From the NCBI GenBank assembly GCA_022712835.1, contig JAFLJU010000137.1, positions 1 to 6,153 on the forward strand: a stretch of 6,153 nt of DNA, in the 5' to 3' direction. Shown here one piece after another: positions 1-5,283 of the stretch (its first letter is position 1; the number at the start of each line of letters is the position of its first letter). Origin of the DNA: Desulfobacteraceae bacterium. GTDB lineage: Bacteria > Desulfobacterota > Desulfobacteria > Desulfobacterales > Desulfobacteraceae. The notes below the pieces were generated by a model. The model ran no database searches, was not told the DNA's origin, and was given only the letters and a program-made list of their open reading frames with translations. The translations under genes were made by a program, and so were the position numbers.

Positions 1-2
1 CC

Positions 3-554
3 TTTGATTTTAAGTTTCCCAAAGAACAGATTCAACAACTGTTTGAAATTTTCCCCGACAGCCAGGACACCCTTGAGATATTCATAAAAAATATCCAGAC
101 CGATTATTTTGACTCCATGGACGGCTCCCTTCTTGTGTCCGATACAAATGAGTCCCTGGTTTTTAATGCCCAGGTGAATGGGCTGCATATCCGAAAAGAT
201 CAATTGCCCAAAAATTATTTTCTGAAAGAGGTTGATCTGAATGCCGTTAAATCAGAAAAAATCATTCTGGCGGTGAAACTGAATGCGACCGGCCTTTTAA
301 CCGGAAATGTTCAAATTAAGGCCCCCCGTCTTTTCGCAAAAAACTTTCCCAGAGCACCCCTGGTAAAAAATTTTCTGGACCTTGACTTTCAATTATCGAG
401 AAATTTTATAGCAGCAAGCCTAAAACCTGTTATTTTTTCCTACCAAAGGGAAAGGTTGGGATTGATTTTACCGATGACCCGAAAACCTCTAAAACAGCTA
501 TTACCTTTAAGGGAAATAGTATTGATATTACTCAAGCCGGTCAACTCTGTCTGA
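3..554 (+). CDS. AsmA/YhdP-like envelope protein, upstream part (5' truncated, frameshifted)
   Basis: The reading frame is open from the first bases of the window, so the true start lies upstream; the ATG at 117 is internal and has no ribosome binding site. The visible residues alternate beta-strand-like hydrophobic patterns with short polar turns and contain no catalytic motif, as in the long AsmA/YhdP (DUF3971) proteins. The frame ends at a TGA at 552-554, but its last 30 or so residues (from about 450) look out of frame. The next frame meanwhile reads GKVGIDFTDDP and continues without a stop into the 880-residue downstream part. I therefore read this as the N-terminal section of the same gene, with one base missing between 386 and 455. 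The family is anchored in the inner membrane and spans the periplasm; the expected N-terminal membrane helix is outside the window. Family assignment rests mainly on the downstream part. Confidence 0.7.
   Translation, partial: FDFKFPKEQIQQLFEIFPDSQDTLEIFIKNIQTDYFDSMDGSLLVSDTNESLVFNAQVNGLHIRKDQLPKNYFLKEVDLNAVKSEKIILAVKLNATGLLTGNVQIKAPRLFAKNFPRAPLVKNFLDLDFQLSRNFIAASLKPVIFSYQRERLGLILPMTRKPLKQLLPLREIVLILLKPVNSV
430..455 (+). other. Probable frameshift site inside the AsmA-like gene
   Basis: Upstream coding sense is in the frame starting at position 3; downstream sense is in the frame that includes 449. Going from one to the other needs one extra base (a -1 shift). The interval where both frames are open is 386-554, and the protein character changes near 430-455. 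Two slippage-prone tracts sit here: six Ts at 433-438 and AAAGGGAAAGG at 445-455. Adding one base to the second tract would give a smooth reading of Y-Q-K/R-G-K-V-G-I-D. No classical X-XXY-YYZ slippery heptamer is present in the upstream frame, so a sequencing or assembly error, or a real mutation, is likelier than programmed recoding. Confidence 0.65.
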
Positions 555-3217
555 GTCTGATCAAGTCCAACTCGGTGGTCAATAAATTATTTGACATTTT
601 ACGGGGAGGGACTGCCAGAAATGTTACCGTAGGCTTTGCAAGCAACACCCTTGCCACTTTATTTAACCCTGAAAATCTTTTTTTGACAGGATCGGCTGAA
701 AATGCTCTTGTCCGGATACCGCAGACCCCTCTGATTGCCAAGAATGTTTTTGGAGATGCCATTATTGAAAAAGGTATACTGCGCATCAAGACCCACAAGG
801 GAAAGATCAAAACCACTCTTATCAAGGAGGGGTGGCTGGATGTGGATTTGTTGAATTATGAAGATATTCCGTTTAAGGGTGAATTTAATCTTCATTCAGA
901 CCTTTCCACCCTGCCCCGGGCATTGATTTCTCTAATGCCGGGCACACCTTTTTCCATGGAACTTGCCCGTATCAGTCAAATTGCAGGCCAGGCGGATGCG
1001 GTATTAAAATTAGAAATGGAAAGCCAGCAAAAAGAGCTGTTTGTCCAGGTGAAGGCCCAAAACATATCACTCAAAGGGGTCTACGATCGAATTGCATTTC
1101 CCATTACCATCACCAAGGGTGACTTTTTTTATGAACCGGACAAGGCAATTCTCAAAGGTTTTGCAGGCTCCCTCAAGAACAGTTCTGTTCAAAATGTGGA
1201 CGCAGTTATTGATTTTAGCAACTCCCCTAATTTTGATATCACCACAGGTGGTGCCAGAATTGATCTGGCCCAAATAATGGGCTGGCTAAAATCCTATGAC
1301 CCGGTAATGGAGAGGATTGCACCCTTTACCACCTTGGGAGGGGTACTTTTCGTTGAGACAGGGCAATTGAAAGGCCCCATTCTGGAACCAGAAAAATGGC
1401 AATTTGATATTATAGGCTCTGGCAAGGATGTCCGTTTAGGATTTATCCCTGCCATGGAAAAAAAGCCAATTTGGCCGTCTATTACCATTGACAAAGGACA
1501 ATTTCGGCGTGAAACAAACAAGTGGACCCTTAAACACTCATTTGGATCCATCATGGGCAGTTCTGTTCAGGATCTGAATGCTGTTATTGATGTAAACCAA
1601 ACTCCCTATTTTCAAATCACCACAGGCCCCACCAAAATTGAGCTGGATGAAATGATGGGCTGGCTGAACTCTCATGAAGAGATAATGAAGCTGATTTCAC
1701 CGGTCAAGGCCCTTACCGGTGAAATAATCACCAAAAGCGTTATGCTAAATGGTCCCTTCTTTGATTTAAAGAAATGGCGGTTTGATATCAAAGGATCAGC
1801 CAGGGATATCTCTGTCGGTTTTGGCCCGGAAAAAAAAGGAATTAAAACTATTTCAGGTGCTTTTGATGCAACGGATAAACAAATTCAAATCAAAAACCTT
1901 GATGCCAAAATTGACGATCTGTCTTTTTTTTCCCATGTTGTTGATTCTCCTGTTTTAGATAGCTTTGGATTGCCCTTGCACATATTTGAGGCAAATCTTT
2001 CCCAAACAAAAGACGAATCCCAATTTTTCGGTAAAGTCTCCTTTCCATCAGGCCCGCAACTTTCCTTTGATCTGACCGGAAAAAACCTCACAGATTTATA
2101 TCCCCGACTTTTGATAATCAAGGATGAAGACAAATCCGATGCCATGATAATCATCAATCGGGATTCTTCTCAACCCTTATTAAATGTTGATGGTGTCCTC
2201 AACACCCAAACCCTTGAAAAAGTACTGATCAAAGGATCTTTTTTAGATAACCTTGTTCTCTCCTTTACAGCAGGAGATCCTGTAATCCTATTCACAGATG
2301 CTGCGTCTAATCTTCATCTGTCTACGGATAAAATCGATCTTGATTCATTGCTCACAAATGAAAACAAACCCAAAACCCCAGGCGATCAGCCCCTTTTTGA
2401 TCGAAAAACCATCTATTTAAAAACCCGTCAACTGATCTATAAAAAAATGATTTTTTCAGACATCAATGCCGTGATTAAATTAGACAAAGACAAGACCCAA
2501 ATTCAGATTCTCAATTCCAAAAGATGTGGTCTTGCCTTTACCGGTGTCGTTGAATTAGCCTTAGGCACAACAGACAAACTGGTCTCCACTGATTTCTCAA
2601 TTGTGCCCCTGGAGAATCAAGAGATTTCCAATATGCTCCCCTGCCTGTTTAATAAGTCTAATTTTATGGATGGATCCTATTCATTTACCTGTAAATTGTC
2701 CGGACAGGCATCTTCTGATATGATTGCTAAGAGGCAGAATGGCCACCTATCCTTGAATGCCCAAAACGGCAGAATCTATAAATGGACCTTTTTATCACGC
2801 CTGCTTTCTGTGTTGAATATTGTGCATTTTACAGATATTACCAAAAAAGGCATCGGATACAAGAGTATCGTTATTGAAGCAGACATAAAGGACAGTGTTA
2901 TTCATTTGAAAAAGGCAATTGTTGATGCGGATAACATGGCCCTGATCTTAAGTGGCTGGATCGACCCTTTAAAAGATGAGATGGATTTAACCTGCCTGGT
3001 GGCACCCTTCAAAACCATTGATACCATTATACAACATATTCCCGTTGTCAATACCATGCTAAGTGGACGACTACTGTCTTTTCCCGCAAAAGCCACCGGC
3101 AGTATGACAGACCCTCATATCACCTCCATCCACCCTTCTTCTGTGGGAAAAGGATTGATAAATATGCTGAAAGATATCATAAAAACACCGGATAAACTAT
3201 TTAAGGAAATAAAGTAA
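449..3217 (+). CDS. AsmA/YhdP-like envelope protein, downstream part (frameshifted continuation)
   Basis: This frame has been open since 386, but the first usual start codon is a GTG at 575 with no Shine-Dalgarno, and clearly matching protein begins near 449. It is best read as the continuation of the upstream fragment; rejoined, the visible protein is about 1,070 residues, and E. coli YhdP is about 1,270. The chain is rich in predicted beta strands. It carries a tandem repeat of about 120 residues (1103-1840) and ends in a conserved AsmA-like C-terminal region (about 2737-3110: NGHLSLNAQNGRIYKW, then LSRLLSVLNI, then a GWIDPLKDEMDL strand pair and an AKATGSMTDP strand). Known for the family: AsmA-like proteins form long grooved beta structures in the periplasm, and YhdP with its paralogues supports phospholipid transport to the outer membrane. 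Inferred: the same role here. The stop is one base before the thioesterase start, so the two are co-transcribed and probably translationally coupled. Whether the gene is functional depends on whether the frameshift is real. Confidence 0.75.
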   Translation, partial: GKVGIDFTDDPKTSKTAITFKGNSIDITQAGQLCLSLIKSNSVVNKLFDILRGGTARNVTVGFASNTLATLFNPENLFLTGSAENALVRIPQTPLIAKNVFGDAIIEKGILRIKTHKGKIKTTLIKEGWLDVDLLNYEDIPFKGEFNLHSDLSTLPRALISLMPGTPFSMELARISQIAGQADAVLKLEMESQQKELFVQVKAQNISLKGVYDRIAFPITITKGDFFYEPDKAILKGFAGSLKNSSVQNVDAVIDFSNSPNFDITTGGARIDLAQIMGWLKSYDPVMERIAPFTTLGGVLFVETGQLKGPILEPEKWQFDIIGSGKDVRLGFIPAMEKKPIWPSITIDKGQFRRETNKWTLKHSFGSIMGSSVQDLNAVIDVNQTPYFQITTGPTKIELDEMMGWLNSHEEIMKLISPVKALTGEIITKSVMLNGPFFDLKKWRFDIKGSARDISVGFGPEKKGIKTISGAFDATDKQIQIKNLDAKIDDLSFFSHVVDSPVLDSFGLPLHIFEANLSQTKDESQFFGKVSFPSGPQLSFDLTGKNLTDLYPRLLIIKDEDKSDAMIIINRDSSQPLLNVDGVLNTQTLEKVLIKGSFLDNLVLSFTAGDPVILFTDAASNLHLSTDKIDLDSLLTNENKPKTPGDQPLFDRKTIYLKTRQLIYKKMIFSDINAVIKLDKDKTQIQILNSKRCGLAFTGVVELALGTTDKLVSTDFSIVPLENQEISNMLPCLFNKSNFMDGSYSFTCKLSGQASSDMIAKRQNGHLSLNAQNGRIYKWTFLSRLLSVLNIVHFTDITKKGIGYKSIVIEADIKDSVIHLKKAIVDADNMALILSGWIDPLKDEMDLTCLVAPFKTIDTIIQHIPVVNTMLSGRLLSFPAKATGSMTDPHITSIHPSSVGKGLINMLKDIIKTPDKLFKEIK
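1103..1480 (+). repeat. Internal tandem protein repeat, unit A
   Basis: This is a 126-residue unit beginning ITITKGDF. It continues through SSVQ, AVID, ITTG, IxLxxxMGWLxS and KWxFDIxGS, and ends in a GFIP turn. By hand alignment about 50 of 116 residues match unit B, which follows immediately. The similarity extends to DNA: CAGTTCTGTTCA occurs near 1180 and again near 1558 in equivalent places. A more diverged version of the same pattern may precede it (about 890-1080: DLSTLPRALISL, then QADAVLKLEM, then ISLKG). Confidence 0.8.
1481..1840 (+). repeat. Internal tandem protein repeat, unit B
   Basis: This is the second copy, 120 residues, starting ITIDKGQF and ending after the GFGPEKKG turn. 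It matches unit A along its whole length apart from a few residues at the end. A third, partial copy seems to start at 1841 (IKTISGAF, matching ITIDKGQF) and fades after about 30 residues. Repeats of this kind lengthen the beta-groove in AsmA-like and other bridge-type lipid-transfer proteins; that role is inferred here. Confidence 0.8.
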
Positions 3218-3218
3218 A

Positions 3219-3971
3219 ATGAATCTGGAGGTTATTTTTTCCCAAAAGTTACAACTGCCCTATTCCGCCATTGGGGCAAAGGGGCAGGTTCGCATTGACC
3301 GGCTTTTAAATATGTTTCAGGATGCAGCAGCCCTTCAGTGTGACCAGTTCAAAATATCTGGATTTGATATGGCAAAAAAACAACTTAAATGGGTGGTTTC
3401 CCGATACCAGATCAAAATACATAGAAACCCACTTTGGATGGAACCCTTGGAAATTCAAACCTGGCGGGCTCCATGGAAAAATTTGTATGAGCTCAGGCAA
3501 TTTTCCATTGTAAACCAGGACAAGGAAGAACTGATTTCCGCATTGGGAATCTGGATATTGGTTAAAGCCAGCAACTCTAAACCGGTTCGACTGACCCCCC
3601 ATCTTCCCAAAGCACTATTAGAACCGGCAGATAGCTGTCCTGAACTAATAAAAAACGACCATAATCTGAAAGAATATGACCATGAATCTGAATTTAAGAT
3701 CCGGGTTCTTGACCTGGACCTAAATCAGCATGTGAACAATACGGTTTATGCCCAATGGGCCATTGAAGCCCTGCCTCCTGAGATTCTTTTTAAATTTTCT
3801 CCCACGGATTGTACGGTTTCCTATTTAAAAGAGTCTTTTTTCCCGGGTACCATTTTATCCTGTGTTAAAATTGAACACCATCCTGATACGCTTACTACTC
3901 GTCACTCAATTTTTCTCAAGTCAACCATGATCAAATTAGCCAATTTAACCATGAGCTGGAAAAAAATATAG
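3219..3971 (+). CDS. Acyl-ACP thioesterase (FatA/FatB family)
   Basis: Hydrolyses acyl-ACP to free fatty acid and ACP in the cytoplasm, ending fatty acid elongation; chain-length preference cannot be read from sequence. The 250-residue protein has two hotdog halves. The first (about 1-130) carries the family pattern LLNMFQDAA near 29-37, WVVSRYQIKI near 58-67, a TW pair at 81-82 and LGIWILV near 109-115. The second (about 150-248) carries the catalytic signature D167-x-N169-x-H171 followed by N173 and N174. E205 lies 34 residues after the histidine, the same spacing as the His and Glu described for plant FatB. The residue after that Glu, Cys in plant enzymes, is Ser206 here. No signal peptide is seen. 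The start is fixed by the ATG one base after the upstream stop, with AAGGA at 3203-3207 as ribosome binding site. It lies in an operon between an AsmA-like gene and recX. The family is clear. Confidence 0.9.
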   Translation: MNLEVIFSQKLQLPYSAIGAKGQVRIDRLLNMFQDAAALQCDQFKISGFDMAKKQLKWVVSRYQIKIHRNPLWMEPLEIQTWRAPWKNLYELRQFSIVNQDKEELISALGIWILVKASNSKPVRLTPHLPKALLEPADSCPELIKNDHNLKEYDHESEFKIRVLDLDLNQHVNNTVYAQWAIEALPPEILFKFSPTDCTVSYLKESFFPGTILSCVKIEHHPDTLTTRHSIFLKSTMIKLANLTMSWKKI

Positions 3972-3974
3972 AAA

Positions 3975-4445
3975 ATGAATACCCTCATTAAAAAGGCGTA
4001 TGGTATGGGATTGCGCTACCTTTCCATCCGCCAGAGAAGTCTTTTAGAAATGAATGACTATCTGTTAAAAAAGGGCTTTACAACCCAGGAGGTAGCAAGG
4101 GTTACTCAACAACTCATTGATCAAAATTATCTTAATGATCGAGAGTTTGCCCAGAATTATCTTGAAAATCGGAAAAGAAATAAACCAAAATCCCTGTTTG
4201 CCTTCCGGTATGAGCTTAAAACAAAAGGAATTGATCCTCATATTATCGATGAACTGCTAATTGAATATGACGACCTTGAGTTGGCCTTTTTAGCCGTTAA
4301 ATCAAAGATTCGACTGTGGCAGCATCTTGAAACCTCCTCTTTTAAAAAAAAAGTATTTAGGTTTTTGCAATACAGAGGATTTGGCTTTGCTGTCATTCAA
4401 TCCACCTGGCAAAAAATTTTAGACTCAGACCTTGACACAGATTAA
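3975..4445 (+). CDS. recX: RecX family regulatory protein
   Basis: RecX binds RecA filaments and modulates (usually inhibits) RecA recombinase and SOS coprotease activity in the cytoplasm. The 156-residue length is typical. The three-helix repeats and their signatures are visible: RQRSLLEMNDYLLKKG (19-34, the family's R-S-x-x-E-L pattern), YLNDREFAQNYLENR (52-66), ELKTKGID (80-87) and a C-terminal FLQYRGF (130-136, the 'L-x-x-RGF' motif). The ATG lies 3 bases after the thioesterase stop, with only a weak GGAAAA as ribosome binding site, which suggests translational coupling. The chain is basic in its middle, in line with RecA/DNA contact. RecX genes usually sit beside recA; here the partner is a lipid-metabolism gene and recA is not in view, so coupling to recA expression, if any, is not local. 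Confidence 0.88.
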   Translation: MNTLIKKAYGMGLRYLSIRQRSLLEMNDYLLKKGFTTQEVARVTQQLIDQNYLNDREFAQNYLENRKRNKPKSLFAFRYELKTKGIDPHIIDELLIEYDDLELAFLAVKSKIRLWQHLETSSFKKKVFRFLQYRGFGFAVIQSTWQKILDSDLDTD

Positions 4446-4593
4446 ATATGGAAATATAAAAACAACGAGGAAAAAATATCCTAACTTGAGAAATAAATTT
4501 CCTACTTTAGAACTTTTTTTACCCAAAATTTTCTTTTATGAGTGAAAACTGAGTGTACAAATACCCTTTTTTGATCCCGGTTTCCGAGTGGAC

Positions 4594-4638
4594 AATTGAA
4601 TATCATTGACACCCAGCACCCAGCAATTGTATTCAATT
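4594..4638. repeat. 9-bp inverted repeat (AATTGAATA / TATTCAATT), possible operator
   Basis: The arms are 4594-4602 and 4630-4638, perfect complements with a 27-base gap, giving a centre-to-centre distance of 36 bases. Between them is a tandem 7-base direct repeat (ACCCAGC at 4611-4617 and again at 4618-4624). The arms are AT-rich, so chance occurrence is possible. The spacing and position upstream of the PilZ gene suit a dimeric regulator or an enhancer-binding protein better than a transcription terminator, because the loop is long and no T-run follows. Confidence 0.35.
4606..4635 (+). promoter_or_regulatory. Possible sigma-70 promoter upstream of the PilZ gene
   Basis: A perfect TTGACA at 4606-4611 is followed, after 18 bases, by TATTCA at 4630-4635, a weak -10 match (3 of 6). 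The -10 box overlaps the right arm of the 9-bp inverted repeat, which would let a bound protein block it. A leader of about 105 bases before the PilZ start would result. The poor -10 keeps confidence low. Confidence 0.3.
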
Positions 4639-4666
4639 CTTCTTTATCTTTCTGAAAAACAGAGAA

Positions 4667-4682
4667 TGGCATAAAAAATGCA
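4667..4682 (+). promoter_or_regulatory. Sigma-54 (RpoN) type -24/-12 promoter for the PilZ gene
   Basis: TGGCATAAAAAATGCA fits the consensus TGGCAC-N5-TTGCA. The -24 TGGCA is perfect, the -12 has TGCA with one mismatch (A for the first T), and the invariant GG and GC pairs have the required 10 bases between them. Transcription would start near 4693, giving a leader of about 55 bases before the ATG at 4750. Known: sigma-54 promoters need an activating AAA+ enhancer-binding protein bound upstream and are common for motility and surface genes in this bacterial group. Inferred: the PilZ gene is under such control. Confidence 0.55.
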
Positions 4683-4734
4683 ACAATTACCATCAGGATG
4701 AGTTTTGTTGGACCCATTGATATAACCACGATTT

Positions 4735-4740
4735 AAAGGA
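4735..4740 (+). promoter_or_regulatory. Shine-Dalgarno for the PilZ gene
   Basis: AAAGGA ends nine bases before the ATG at 4750. It is a clear ribosome binding site and decides the start: the next in-frame ATG is well inside the conserved domain. Confidence 0.7.
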
Positions 4741-4749
4741 ATTATTCTC

Positions 4750-5166
4750 ATGGTCGGCAGAAAACGTACAGTCGAAAGACGCAGAAACAAGCGGTATAAA
4801 GCGGTAGATGGGGCATATGCTGCCATCAGTCCAAATTCTCACAAACTGGGACAAATCATTGATATCAGTATGACGGGACTTTCCTTTAAATATATTGATA
4901 CGAGCAATGATGACAAATATGAAAACCAGATTCCAGAAGAAACTGTTTTTTTGAGCAGTATGGGCTACTATGTTGGAGATTTGCCCTTTCAGGTCGTCTC
5001 AGACTATGAGGTCACCAATGTGCCCTCTTTCAGTTCCATGAAGGTTAGAAAGCGACATGTCCAATTTACGGATTTAAGCTTTAAACAACTTTTTGATCTG
5101 GACTACTACCTGAGAAATAATGTATCGGATCAGTTGGAAAAACTGCCAGAGCAATACAACTCTTAA
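4750..5166 (+). CDS. Single-domain PilZ protein (c-di-GMP binding)
   Basis: PilZ domains bind cyclic di-GMP and pass the signal to motility, exopolysaccharide or other targets. This 138-residue protein has both halves of the binding signature: R11-x3-R15 within the basic stretch ERRRNKR, and D38-x-S40-x-x-G43 within DISMTGLSF. The rest is a beta barrel (about 20-112, including VFLSSMGYYV and LPFQVVSDYEV) followed by a C-terminal helix (about 110-130, FKQLFDLDYYLRNN). There is no membrane segment, signal peptide or attached output domain, so it should act in the cytoplasm through a partner that is not visible nearby. Stand-alone PilZ proteins of this pattern are, to my knowledge, common and often multi-copy in Desulfobacterales. 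The gene is apparently monocistronic, with its own promoter region and a convergent gene after it. The target process is unknown. Confidence 0.85.
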   Translation: MVGRKRTVERRRNKRYKAVDGAYAAISPNSHKLGQIIDISMTGLSFKYIDTSNDDKYENQIPEETVFLSSMGYYVGDLPFQVVSDYEVTNVPSFSSMKVRKRHVQFTDLSFKQLFDLDYYLRNNVSDQLEKLPEQYNS

Positions 5167-5184
5167 AATCTTAAGCTGTTTTTT
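5162..5184 (+). terminator. Weak candidate terminator after the PilZ gene
   Basis: CTTAA (5162-5166) and TTAAG (5171-5175) can form a 5-bp stem with a 4-base loop, overlapping the stop codon. Three bases later comes a run of six Ts (5179-5184). The stem is short and AT-rich, so it would be weak. The remaining bases up to 5283 hold a direct repeat (GCGAT twice near 5200-5214) and, read on the minus strand, a small CCA-TGA-TGG hairpin before six Ts that might serve the convergent peptidase gene. Nothing stronger is seen. Confidence 0.3.
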
Positions 5185-5283
5185 CCTGACATCTCCAATG
5201 GCGATAAAAGCGATCTTTAAAAAAGACCATCATGGGAGTTTGCACTAACACGGTTCGGCAGTCAAATTCACAGCAAGGGGATA

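Larger units (their letters stand above)
4446..4749. other. Intergenic region between recX and the PilZ gene
   Basis: This is a 304-base AT-rich gap. Its right half holds the promoter-like elements listed separately. Its left half should contain the end of the recX operon transcript, but only weak structures are seen: AGGAAA at 4468-4473 can pair with TTTCCT at 4498-4503, and a run of seven Ts lies at 4514-4520, too far and too loosely linked for a confident terminator. A 75-codon minus-strand reading frame (4502-4729) crosses it; it starts with GTG, has no ribosome binding site and is judged unlikely to be a gene. Confidence 0.6.

Noticed and set aside
430..455. Programmed -1 ribosomal frameshifting in the AsmA-like gene
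   Set aside because: No X-XXY-YYZ heptamer lies in the upstream frame (codons read ATT TTT TCC TAC CAA AGG GAA), no strong downstream stem-loop is obvious, and this family is not known to use recoding.
575..577. GTG as the true start of a separate 880-residue protein
   Set aside because: There is no Shine-Dalgarno upstream, there is no membrane anchor or signal peptide after it, and coding-like sequence continues upstream of it in the same frame to about 449.
4468..4520. Rho-independent terminator after recX
   Set aside because: The only stem is six AT-rich pairs with a 24-base loop, and the T-run begins 11 bases after it. That is too weak to call.
4502..4729. 75-codon minus-strand reading frame in the recX-PilZ gap with a hydrophobic N-terminal stretch (LILMVIVAFFMPFSVF), resembling a small secreted protein
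   Set aside because: It starts with GTG and neither that nor the next ATG has a ribosome binding site. It overlaps the plus-strand promoter elements, and hydrophobic stretches arise easily from AT-rich DNA. No family is recognised. Conservation in relatives would reopen it.
4644..4826. 60-codon minus-strand reading frame overlapping the PilZ gene start
   Set aside because: It is a shadow of the PilZ coding sequence, with no ribosome binding site and no recognisable protein pattern.
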